Source: Actinomycetes bacterium (GTDB taxonomy: Bacteria > Actinomycetota > Thermoleophilia > Gaiellales > Gaiellaceae). Taken from it: a stretch of 34,786 bases of DNA. Position numbers and translations under genes: made by a program. The stretch is taken from contig JANYJX010000054.1 in assembly GCA_025358355.1 (NCBI GenBank), positions 1-34,786 on the forward strand. Reading direction: 5' to 3'. Positions 10,355-18,311 of this stretch are shown here, piece by piece. A model generated the notes under the pieces. That model was not told where the DNA came from. It worked only from the letters and a program-made list of their open reading frames with translations, and did not search any database. The stretch's first letter is position 1, and each line of letters starts with the position of its first letter.

Positions 10355-12505
10355 GTGCCGACGACCGCGAGGAATGGCTCGTTCTTCCCCGGCGCGGCCG
10401 ATCTGGCCGCGCGCATCGACGTGCTCGCCGACCGGCTCTCGGACGGACTGAAGCCGCTCGCGTCGATCGCCTACAACTACGCGTGGAGCTGGACGCGTGA
10501 TGGCGCCGCAGTCTTCCGCGACATCAACCCGCACCGCTGGGAGCTCGCCGGCGGGAATCCGGTGCGCTTCCTCGGCGACTTGTGGCCGGGAACGGTCGAG
10601 GCGGCCGAGCGCAACCCGGCGCTGCTCGAGCGCGTGCAGGCGCTCTCGGAGGAGGTCGGCACGTACCTCGAGCGGCCCGACCGCCCGCGCCCTGGAGTCG
10701 ATGGCCCGGTCGCGTTCTTCTGCGCCGAGTTCGGCTTTCACTCGTCGATGCCGATCTACTCCGGCGGCCTCGGCGTGCTCGCGGGAGACATCCTCAAAGA
10801 GGCGAGCGACCAGGCGTTGCCGATGATCGGCATTGGCCTCTTCTACCGCCGCGGCTACTTCCGCCAACGGCTCGATAGCGCCGGTCGCCAGCAGGAGTAC
10901 TGGGTCACGAACGACCCGAAGAGCATGCCGATGGTGCGCGTCACCGGGCCCGACGGAGCGCCGCTGCTGCTCGATGTGCCGCTCTCGGGGGAGCCGCTGT
11001 ACTTCCAAGTCTGGCGCGTCGATGTCGGTCGCATTCCGCTGCTGCTGCTCGATTCGCAGGTGCCGGAGAACGATGCGGTGCAGCGTTGGACGACCGCGCG
11101 ACTTTACGACGGCAGCCGCGCGATTCGGCTCGCGCAGTATGGGCTGCTCGGCATGGGCGGGATGCGGGCTCTGCAGGCGCTGCGGATCGACCCCGCCGTG
11201 ATCCATCTCAACGAGGGGCACCCGTCGCTTGCGGTTCTCGAGCTCGCTGCGTCGCGCGTTGCGCAAGGAGCGACACTCGCCGATGCGCTGGCCGAACTTC
11301 GAGATCGCGTCGTCTTCACCACCCACACGCCGGTGGCCGCGGGCAACGAGACGTACTCGCCGGACGAGTTCCTCGGCGCGTTCGGCGACCTTCCCGGCCG
11401 GCTCGGCATCGACGTCTCCGAGTTTCTTCGGCTCAGCCAGTCCGCACCGGATGGGCCGCCGGGAATGACGCCGCTTGCGCTTCGCGTGTCCGGGCGCAGG
11501 AATGGCGTCAGCCGGCTGCACGGCGAGGTTGCGCGTCGCATGTGGCAACCGCTGTTCGATCTGCCGGAGGCCGACGTGCCGATTGCGCACGTGACAAACG
11601 GGGCGCACATCCCCACCTTCCTCGGCGACCCGATGTACCGGCTGCTGACCGAGCATCTGGGCGAGGGCTGGCTCGAGCGCGCGGCCGACCCGGCGACCTG
11701 GGCCGGCGTCCACGGGGTTCCGAACGGCGAGCTGTGGGCGGCGCGTCGCGACTCGCGCGAGCGCCTGGTGACGTACGTTCGCGCGAAGAGCCAGCAGGAT
11801 CGGCTGCTCCGCGGCGAGCAGATCGCGTACGTGCGCGCGATCGAGGATTGCCTCGACCCGAACGCGCTGACGCTCGGCTTCGCGCGGCGGCTCGCGACGT
11901 ACAAGCGCCTCTATCTGCTGACGCAGGACCCGGATCGCGCGCGGCGGATCCTCGGCGGCGCGCAGCCGGTGCAGCTCCTGATCTCGGGCAAGGCGCACCC
12001 GAACGACGAGGGCGGCAAAGACGCGTTGCAACGCGTCTACAACCTCAAGCGCGAGGACGGCGAGATCGCCGAGCGTGTCGTCTTCGTCGAGGACTACGAC
12101 CTCGATGTCGCGCGCCATCTCGTCTCCGGCTGCGACGTGTGGGTGAACCTGCCGCGCAAGCCAATGGAGGCGAGCGGCACCAGCGGGATGAAGGCCGCGT
12201 TCAACGGCGTGCTGCAGCTGAGCGTACTCGACGGCTGGTGGGCCGAAGGCTTCGACGGCGAGAACGGCTGGGGGATTCCCGGCGACGAGGATCCCGATCC
12301 CGGCGTGGCCGACCAGCGTGACGCGACGACGTTCTACGACCTGCTCGAGCACGAGGTTGTGCCACTGTTCTACGAGCGAGACGCCGAGGGCGTGCCGGTG
12401 CGGTGGTGCGAGAAGATCAAGGCGTCGCTCGCGACCAACGGGCCGATGTTCAGCGCAACGAGGATGGTCGACGACTACGCCGCGTGGATGTACCCGACGC
12501 GCTGA
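10355..12505 (+). CDS. glgP: Alpha-glucan (glycogen/maltodextrin) phosphorylase
   Basis: This 716-residue GT35 phosphorylase is of the short bacterial type with an N-terminal DUF3417 region (~15-120). It releases glucose 1-phosphate from alpha-1,4-glucan ends. The PLP-binding lysine is K613 in EASGTSGMKAAFNG. Other landmarks are FCAEFGFHSSMPIYSGGLGVLAGD, HLNEGHPSL, TTHTPVAAGNE and FARRLATYKR. It could supply Glc-1-P for GlgC and for GlgM, which uses Glc-1-P as acceptor. The start is GTG at 10355, with TAGAAG six bases upstream as a weak -10-like hexamer. The 74-nt gap from glgB holds no obvious terminator. Its 3' end overlaps the 3' end of convergent malQ by 31 nt. Confidence 0.94.
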   Translation: MPTTARNGSFFPGAADLAARIDVLADRLSDGLKPLASIAYNYAWSWTRDGAAVFRDINPHRWELAGGNPVRFLGDLWPGTVEAAERNPALLERVQALSEEVGTYLERPDRPRPGVDGPVAFFCAEFGFHSSMPIYSGGLGVLAGDILKEASDQALPMIGIGLFYRRGYFRQRLDSAGRQQEYWVTNDPKSMPMVRVTGPDGAPLLLDVPLSGEPLYFQVWRVDVGRIPLLLLDSQVPENDAVQRWTTARLYDGSRAIRLAQYGLLGMGGMRALQALRIDPAVIHLNEGHPSLAVLELAASRVAQGATLADALAELRDRVVFTTHTPVAAGNETYSPDEFLGAFGDLPGRLGIDVSEFLRLSQSAPDGPPGMTPLALRVSGRRNGVSRLHGEVARRMWQPLFDLPEADVPIAHVTNGAHIPTFLGDPMYRLLTEHLGEGWLERAADPATWAGVHGVPNGELWAARRDSRERLVTYVRAKSQQDRLLRGEQIAYVRAIEDCLDPNALTLGFARRLATYKRLYLLTQDPDRARRILGGAQPVQLLISGKAHPNDEGGKDALQRVYNLKREDGEIAERVVFVEDYDLDVARHLVSGCDVWVNLPRKPMEASGTSGMKAAFNGVLQLSVLDGWWAEGFDGENGWGIPGDEDPDPGVADQRDATTFYDLLEHEVVPLFYERDAEGVPVRWCEKIKASLATNGPMFSATRMVDDYAAWMYPTR

Positions 12506-13701
12506 GTCGCGATGGTTGCCGTGCGCAGCCGAGCAGCAAGCTTCTCGGTCAGCTGACCTGGCTCGAGGCGCCAGCTCCAGTTACCGGTCTTGGTTCCGGG
12601 GCGATTCATTCGTGCGCTCGTGTCGAGCCCGAGGATGTCCTGCATGGGCGTGATCGCGATTGCGGCGCGTGAGCTGAGCGCGAGCTCGACCATGCTCCAG
12701 GCGGGGTCGCTCGGATCGACGCCGGTCGCAGCGCGACGGCGACGGCTGAGCGAGTTCCACCAGCCGAGCGCCGTGTCGGTGTCGTGCGTTCCCGTGCAGA
12801 CGACAAGCCGCTCGCGGTAGTTCACCGGCAGATGCGGGTTGCGCGGGTTGCCGTCGAAGGCGAACTGGAGCACCACGGTGCCGGGTAGCCCGAGCGCGTC
12901 GCGTAGCGCTCCGACCGCCGGCGTGATCACGCCGAGGTCCTCGGCGATCAGCGGCAGCGAGCCTAGCTCTGCGCGCATCGCCTCGAACAGCGCCGCACCG
13001 GGTCCGCGCCGCCAGCGGCCGGTTCGTGCCGTTCTTACGGCGTTCGGCACTGCCCAGTACGCGACGAAGCCACGGAAGTGATCGACGCGCGCGAGATCGA
13101 CGAAATCCAGTGTCCGCCGCAGCCGCTCGATCCACCAGCGGTAACCCTCCCGGCGCAGTGCGGCCCAGTCGTACAGGGGGTTGCCCCACAGCTGCCCGAG
13201 CCGGCTCATCACGTCGGGTGGCGCGCCTGCGACGCCGTCTCGGAGGAACAGCTCCGGATGGGCGAGATGATCAGAGCCGCCGGTCGCGACGTAGATCGGG
13301 AGGTCGCCGATCAAGCTCAGTCCCCGGCCGCGCGCGTAGGTACGAAGCGCGAACCATTCGCGCTGGAAGCGGATCTGGTCGGCGACAGCATCCCCTCCGG
13401 CGAACCGCTCCCAGTCGTCGATCCAGTACGCCTGCTTGCGTCGGAACGCCGCGATCTCGCGCGAGGTCACCGCCGCGTCGGGCTCGGCGAGTAGGCCGCG
13501 CCAGGCGGCGAACGCCGACGCCGACGTATACGGCGAGCCGAGATCGTCGGGCGGGCCGAGCGGCAGCACCTGCCACCACGATTGCCCGGCTGCAGCGAGC
13601 CAGTCGACGAACGCGTACGCACCAGCGCCGAGGCGTCCTTCCGGCAACGACGTGGGGTGCAGGAGGACGCCGCTCGCGCGCTGAGTCAGACCCTGCACCA
13701 C
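12475..13701 (-). CDS. malQ: 4-alpha-glucanotransferase (amylomaltase), compact form
   Basis: This GH77 enzyme shuffles maltodextrin chains. Recognisable blocks are SGVLLHPTSLPEG at the N-terminus, WWQVLPLGPP, SPYTSASAFA, LGQLWGNPLYDW, the nucleophile D207 in LARVDHFRGF, the acid/base E254 in IAEDLGVITP, and THDTDTALGWWN. At 408 residues it is about 90 shorter than Thermus-type amylomaltase (~500); most of the loss is in the segment between SPYTSASAF and IGDLPIYV. The start is set at GTG 13701 because TACACT lies 8 nt upstream; a start at 13749 would enter the divergent glgX coding region, and the adjacent GTG at 13698 is also possible. It is transcribed against the rest of the glucan block and overlaps glgP tail to tail. 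Confidence 0.92.
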   Translation of the reverse strand: MVQGLTQRASGVLLHPTSLPEGRLGAGAYAFVDWLAAAGQSWWQVLPLGPPDDLGSPYTSASAFAAWRGLLAEPDAAVTSREIAAFRRKQAYWIDDWERFAGGDAVADQIRFQREWFALRTYARGRGLSLIGDLPIYVATGGSDHLAHPELFLRDGVAGAPPDVMSRLGQLWGNPLYDWAALRREGYRWWIERLRRTLDFVDLARVDHFRGFVAYWAVPNAVRTARTGRWRRGPGAALFEAMRAELGSLPLIAEDLGVITPAVGALRDALGLPGTVVLQFAFDGNPRNPHLPVNYRERLVVCTGTHDTDTALGWWNSLSRRRRAATGVDPSDPAWSMVELALSSRAAIAITPMQDILGLDTSARMNRPGTKTGNWSWRLEPGQLTEKLAARLRTATIATQRVGYIHAA

Positions 13702-13709
13702 GGCCGGCA

Positions 13710-13719
13710 AGTGTAGACT
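13710..13719. promoter_or_regulatory. Overlapping divergent -10 elements for malQ and glgX
   Basis: The ten bases AGTGTAGACT contain TAGACT on the plus strand (13714-13719), 8 nt before the glgX TTG at 13728, and TACACT on the minus strand (13715-13710), 8 nt before the malQ GTG at 13701. The two hexamers overlap by two bases, so the two promoters are likely mutually exclusive and both transcripts leaderless. Confidence 0.5.
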
Positions 13720-13727
13720 CCCGCCCC

Positions 13728-15836
13728 TTGCAGGCAGGGCAAGCAGCATCTTGGCCCGGGCGGCCTTTCGCGCTCGGCGCGACCTGGGACGGCGAAGGCA
13801 CCAACTTCTCGCTCTTCTCGGAGAACGCGGAGCGCGTCTTCCTGTGCCTCTTCGACGATGACGATGTCGAGACGCGCCACGAGCTGACCGAGCGCACGGC
13901 GTTCAACTGGCACGGCTACCTCCCTGGCGTCGGCCCCGGGCAGCGCTACGGCTACCGCGTGCATGGGCCGTGGGTTCCCGAGCGGGGCCACCGCTACAAC
14001 CCGGCGAAGCTGCTGATCGATCCGTACGCCCGGGCGATCGATGGTGCGGTGCGCTTCAACGCGGCGCGCGTGCTGCCGTACGTCGCGGGCCATCCTGACG
14101 AGCGGGACGACGAAGACAACGCTGTTGCGATCCCGAAGTCCGTCGTCGTCGACCCGACCTTCGACTGGGAAGGCGATGTCCGGCTCGAGACGCCGTGGTC
14201 GGAGACCGTCATCTACGAGGCGCACGTCAAGGGCTTCACGCAACTCGGGGAGGAGACCCGCGAAGACCTCCGCGGCACCTACGCCGGCCTCGCGTCGGAG
14301 CCGGCGATCGCCTACCTCAAGTCGCTTGGCGTCAGCGCGGTCGAGCTGCTTCCCGTCCACCAGATTGCCGACGAGGAGTTCCTCCACGGGCGCGGCTTGA
14401 CGAACTACTGGGGCTACTCGTCGATCGGCTACCTCGCGCCGCACTCGGGCTACGCCGCTACCGGCACGCGCGGCGCGCAGGTCACCGAGTTCAAGGGAAT
14501 GGTGAAGGCGCTTCACCGCGCGGGGATCGAGGTGATTCTCGACGTTGTCTACAACCACACCGCCGAGGGCAGCGAGCTTGGGCCGATGCTCTCGTTCAAG
14601 GGCATTGACAACGCGTCGTACTACCGTCTCGAGCCGGGGAGCCCGCGCCACTACACCGACTTCACGGGGACCGGAAACTCGCTCAACCCTGTCCACCCGA
14701 GCGTCCTTCGTTTGATCATGGATTCGCTTCGTTACTTCGTCCTCGAGTGCCATGTCGACGGGTTCCGCTTCGACCTTGCCTCGGCGCTCGCACGCGAGTT
14801 CTACGAGGTCGATCGCCTCTCGGCCTTCTTCGACGTGATCCACCAGGACCCGGTCATCTCGCAGGTGAAGCTGATCGCCGAGCCCTGGGATCTGGGGCCT
14901 GGCGGCTATCAGGTCGGGAACTTCCCCGTCCTGTGGGCCGAGTGGAATGGCGTCTATCGCGACACGATGCGCGACTTCTGGCGCGGCCAATCGAACATCG
15001 CCGAGTTCGCGCGCCGCTTCACCGGGTCAAGCGACCTCTATCAATCGGACGGGCGCCATCCGTCTGCGTCGATCAACTTCGTCACCGCCCACGACGGCTT
15101 CACGCTCGCGGATCTCGTCGCCTTCGAGCACAAGCACAACGAGGCGAATGGGGAGAGCAACCGCGACGGCACCGACGACAACCGCTCCTGGAACAGCGGG
15201 GCGGAGGGCGCGACGGACGACGCCGGAATCCTCGAGCTGCGCGAGCGGCGGCAGCGGACGTTCCTCGCCACGCTGCTGCTCTCACAAGGTGTGCCGATGC
15301 TGGTCGCGGGCGACGAGCTCGGGCGCTCGCAGGGCGGCAACAACAACGCGTGGTGCCAGGACAACGAGCTCTCGTGGATCGACTGGCGGCTCGACGAACG
15401 AGCCGAACGGCTGCTGGAGTTCACGCGCCGGCTGATCGAGTTGCGCCGCCGGCATCCGGTGTTGCGCCGGACGAGTTTCTTCGTCGGCCAGCGCAGCGCT
15501 TCGCGTCTGCCGGACGCGTGGTGGTTCCGGCCGGATGGCGCCCGCATGGCTCAGCGCGACTGGAACCGGGCCGACGGAGCGCTTGGCATCTTCCTGAACG
15601 GCGAGGAGATCAGCTCGCCGTCGCCGCGTGGCGAGCGGGTCGTCGACGACTCGTTCATCGTCCTCGTGAACGCGCACCTCGACCCGGTCGACGTCGTGCT
15701 GCCTGCACGGCGCTTCGGCTCGCAGTGGATCGTCGAGCTCTCGAGCGCGCTCCCGGAAGGTATGGGCACGACGTACGCCTCGCGCGAGAAGGTGCGTGTC
15801 GAAGGCTGCGCGCTCGTTCTGCTCCGGCGGGTCTAG
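13728..15836 (+). CDS. glgX: Glycogen debranching enzyme, isoamylase type
   Basis: This 702-residue GH13_11 protein cleaves alpha-1,6 branches, typically on phosphorylase-limit chains. The CBM48-like N-terminus begins with WPGRPFALGATWDGEGTNFS. Barrel landmarks are HSGYAATGTRG, VILDVVYNHTAEGSE, the nucleophile D349 in FRFDLASALA, the acid/base E385 in IAEPWDLG and D456 in AHDGFTLADL, followed by NGESNRDGTDDN and LVAGDELGRSQGGNNNAWCQ. The start is taken as TTG at 13728: no in-frame ATG or GTG lies between it and the conserved WPG motif, the family rarely extends further, and TAGACT lies 8 nt upstream. The upstream frame stays open but lies antisense to malQ. Its products suit GlgP and MalQ. 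Confidence 0.93.
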   Translation: MQAGQAASWPGRPFALGATWDGEGTNFSLFSENAERVFLCLFDDDDVETRHELTERTAFNWHGYLPGVGPGQRYGYRVHGPWVPERGHRYNPAKLLIDPYARAIDGAVRFNAARVLPYVAGHPDERDDEDNAVAIPKSVVVDPTFDWEGDVRLETPWSETVIYEAHVKGFTQLGEETREDLRGTYAGLASEPAIAYLKSLGVSAVELLPVHQIADEEFLHGRGLTNYWGYSSIGYLAPHSGYAATGTRGAQVTEFKGMVKALHRAGIEVILDVVYNHTAEGSELGPMLSFKGIDNASYYRLEPGSPRHYTDFTGTGNSLNPVHPSVLRLIMDSLRYFVLECHVDGFRFDLASALAREFYEVDRLSAFFDVIHQDPVISQVKLIAEPWDLGPGGYQVGNFPVLWAEWNGVYRDTMRDFWRGQSNIAEFARRFTGSSDLYQSDGRHPSASINFVTAHDGFTLADLVAFEHKHNEANGESNRDGTDDNRSWNSGAEGATDDAGILELRERRQRTFLATLLLSQGVPMLVAGDELGRSQGGNNNAWCQDNELSWIDWRLDERAERLLEFTRRLIELRRRHPVLRRTSFFVGQRSASRLPDAWWFRPDGARMAQRDWNRADGALGIFLNGEEISSPSPRGERVVDDSFIVLVNAHLDPVDVVLPARRFGSQWIVELSSALPEGMGTTYASREKVRVEGCALVLLRRV

Positions 15837-15858
15837 CCGGCCGCAGCTACGTCGCGAG

Positions 15859-15864
15859 TAGGCT
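15859..15864 (+). promoter_or_regulatory. -10 element of glgC
   Basis: TAGGCT lies six bases before the GTG start at 15871, inside the 34-nt gap after glgX. This suggests a separate leaderless promoter for glgC-glgM. Confidence 0.45.
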
Positions 15865-15870
15865 TGGCGC

Positions 15871-17106
15871 GTGGCGAGACCTCGCGTTTTCGGGATCGTC
15901 CTTGCCGGAGGTGAGGGCAAACGCCTGATGCCGTTGACCGCCGACCGCGCGAAGCCCGCCGTCCCGGTCGCCGGCAACTACCGGCTCGTCGATTTCGCGC
16001 TCTCGAACCTCGTCAACGCCGGCTACCTGCGGATCGTCACGCTGACGCAGTACAAGAGCCACAGCCTCGACCGCCACATCACGACCGCCTGGCGTCTCTC
16101 GCCGCTGCTCGGCAACTACGTCGCCCCGGTGCCTGCGCAGATGCGCCGCGGGCCGCACTGGTTCGCAGGGTCGGCCGACGCGATCTACCAGAGCCTGAAC
16201 CTGATCTACGACGAGGAGCCGGACTACGTGTGCGTGTTCGGCGCCGACCACATCTACCGGATGGATCCGCGACAGATGGTGGCGCAACACGTCGTGACCG
16301 GAGCAGCCGTGACCGTCGCCGGGATCCGCGCACCGCTCGAGGAGGCGCGTCGCTCGGGCGTGATCGATCGCGCCGCCGGCAGCTCGCGTATCCTCGGTTT
16401 CCGCGAGAAGCCGACCGACGCCGTGGGGCTGCCCGACGCGCCCGACCAGATCTTCGCGTCGATGGGGAACTACGTCTTCACCACGGACGCGCTGATCGAG
16501 GCGGTGACGACCGATGCAGCGGACGAATCGTCGGCGCACGATCTCGGTGGCAACATAATCCCGATGCTGGTCGGCCGTGGCGACGCCCACGTCTACGACT
16601 TCGCCGACAACGAGGTGCCCGGCGAGGTGCCTGGCGAGGAGCGCTACTGGCGCGATGTCGGAACACTTGATGCGTACTACGACGCGCACATGGATCTCGT
16701 CTCCGTTACGCCCGCCTTCGATCTCTACAACCAGGAGTGGCCGATCCTCACCTGGCCGGACACGCTGCCGCCGGCGAAGTTCGTCTTCGCGGACGAGGGG
16801 CGGACTGGCATGGCAATCGACTCGGCGATCTGCGCCGGCGTGGTCGTCTCGGGCGGGACTGTGCGGCGGTCGATTCTCTCTCCCGGGGTGCGCGTCCACT
16901 CGTATGCGGAGGTCGAGAGCTCGGTGCTGCTGCACGGTGTCGATGTCGGGCGCGGCGCGATCGTGCGGAATGCGATCGTCGACAAGAACGTGAAGATCGC
17001 GCCGGGCGCGCAGATCGGCGTCGACCTGGAGGCCGATCGCGCGCGCTTCGTCGTCAGCGACGGAGGCATTGTCGTGATCGGCAAGGGCGCCAAGGTCGAG
17101 GCCTAA
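15871..17106 (+). CDS. glgC: Glucose-1-phosphate adenylyltransferase
   Basis: This 411-residue enzyme makes ADP-glucose from Glc-1-P and ATP. The nucleotidyltransferase domain (~1-270) begins with the signature [20 protein letters not shown]. It continues with [36 protein letters not shown] (metal/substrate binding) and FREKP. A C-terminal left-handed beta-helix (~290-400; repeats such as [15 protein letters not shown] and [15 protein letters not shown]) forms the regulatory domain of the tetramer. Length and motif order are normal for the family. It is followed after only two bases by the GT4 synthase, so the ADP-glucose producer and its consumer are co-expressed. Confidence 0.97.
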   Translation: MARPRVFGIVLAGGEGKRLMPLTADRAKPAVPVAGNYRLVDFALSNLVNAGYLRIVTLTQYKSHSLDRHITTAWRLSPLLGNYVAPVPAQMRRGPHWFAGSADAIYQSLNLIYDEEPDYVCVFGADHIYRMDPRQMVAQHVVTGAAVTVAGIRAPLEEARRSGVIDRAAGSSRILGFREKPTDAVGLPDAPDQIFASMGNYVFTTDALIEAVTTDAADESSAHDLGGNIIPMLVGRGDAHVYDFADNEVPGEVPGEERYWRDVGTLDAYYDAHMDLVSVTPAFDLYNQEWPILTWPDTLPPAKFVFADEGRTGMAIDSAICAGVVVSGGTVRRSILSPGVRVHSYAEVESSVLLHGVDVGRGAIVRNAIVDKNVKIAPGAQIGVDLEADRARFVVSDGGIVVIGKGAKVEA

Positions 17107-17108
17107 CA

Positions 17109-18311
17109 ATGCGCGTCGCCGTTCTGACCCGGGAGTTCCCTCCCGATGTCTACGGCGGCGCCGGCGTCCACGTCGAGTACCTGACCCGCGAGCTCGCGCG
17201 GCACGTCGAAGTCACCGTTCACCGCTTCGGACCCGGACGCGAACCGACCGCGGGCAACCCGACGGTCGTCGATCACCGCGCGTGGAAGGCGCTTGCCGGT
17301 GACGCGCCGCATCTCGCCGCGCTGCGCGCCGTATCGATCGACCTGACGATGGCCGCGGCGGTCGAGGGCGCCGATCTCGCCCACAGCCACACGTGGTACG
17401 CAAACCTCGCCGGCCACCTCGCGAAGCTCCTGTACGGGATCCCGCACGTTGCGACCGTGCATAGCCTCGAGCCGCTGCGCCCGTGGAAGGCCGAGCAGCT
17501 TGGCGGCGGCTACGCGGTGTCGAGCTTCTGCGAGCGGATCGGCCTCGAGAGCGCCGAAGCGATCGTCGCCGTCTCGGCGCAGCACGGGAACGACATTCTC
17601 GCGTGCTACCCGTCGATCGATCCGGCCCGTGTGCATGTGATCCGCAACGGGATCGACACGGCCGAGTACGCGCCGGACACGGGGACCGATGCGATGGAGC
17701 GGCTCGGCGTCGATCCTGCGCGGCCGGCGGTCCTGTTCGTCGGCCGGATCACGCGGCAGAAGGGCCTGACGCATCTGCTGGATGCCGCGCTCGAGATCGA
17801 CGCGGCCGCGCAGCTCGTCTTGTGCGCGGGCTCGCCCGATACGCCGGAGATCGCAGCAGAGATCGCAGAGAAGCTCGAGCGCGTGCGGGCGGTGCGCGGA
17901 AATGTCATCTGGCTGAGCGAGATGCTGCCGCGGCCCGACGTGATCCAGCTGCTGAGCCACGCCTCGGTCTTCGTCTGTCCGTCGGTCTACGAGCCGCTCG
18001 GGATCGTGAACCTCGAGGCGATGGCCTGCGAGACCGCGGTCGTCGCGACGCGTGTCGGCGGGATCCCGGAGGTCGTCGACGACGGCGTGACGGGGTTGCT
18101 CGTGCCGTTCGAGCCATCCGCTGAGGGCGTGCTCGAGCCCTCCGACCCGGTGCGTTTCGCGCACGATCTCGCGGTGCGCGTGAACGAGCTGCTTTCAGAC
18201 CCTGCCGGCGCCGCAAGGTTTGGCAGAGCCGGCCGCGAGCGCGTCGTGGAGCACTTCTCGTGGGCGGCGATCGCCGCCGAAACGGCCGAACTCTACGCCA
18301 CCTTGCTCTAA
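17109..18311 (+). CDS. glgM: GT4 alpha-maltose-1-phosphate synthase / corynebacterial-type glycogen synthase
   Basis: This 400-residue GT-B enzyme belongs to the actinobacterial family (TIGR02149 type) first named GlgA. In Mycobacterium its member GlgM (Rv1212c) forms maltose 1-phosphate from ADP-glucose and Glc-1-P. Landmarks are VLTREFPPDVYGGAGVHVEYL at the N-terminus, the acceptor region HSHTWYANLAG, ATVHSLEPLRPWK, FVGRITRQKG and the retaining EX7E motif in YEPLGIVNLEAMAC. It is clearly not the GT5 GlgA of proteobacteria (no KTGG). The presence of glgE in the same block supports maltose-1-phosphate synthase as the main activity; direct glucan elongation remains possible. The ATG at 17109 is two bases after the glgC stop. 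Its stop overlaps the convergent gene by four bases. Confidence 0.93.
   Translation: MRVAVLTREFPPDVYGGAGVHVEYLTRELARHVEVTVHRFGPGREPTAGNPTVVDHRAWKALAGDAPHLAALRAVSIDLTMAAAVEGADLAHSHTWYANLAGHLAKLLYGIPHVATVHSLEPLRPWKAEQLGGGYAVSSFCERIGLESAEAIVAVSAQHGNDILACYPSIDPARVHVIRNGIDTAEYAPDTGTDAMERLGVDPARPAVLFVGRITRQKGLTHLLDAALEIDAAAQLVLCAGSPDTPEIAAEIAEKLERVRAVRGNVIWLSEMLPRPDVIQLLSHASVFVCPSVYEPLGIVNLEAMACETAVVATRVGGIPEVVDDGVTGLLVPFEPSAEGVLEPSDPVRFAHDLAVRVNELLSDPAGAARFGRAGRERVVEHFSWAAIAAETAELYATLL

Noticed and set aside
13026-13727. N-terminal extension of glgX antisense to malQ
   Set aside because: The stretch is Arg-rich, has no similarity to GlgX N-termini, and lies wholly over malQ coding sequence.
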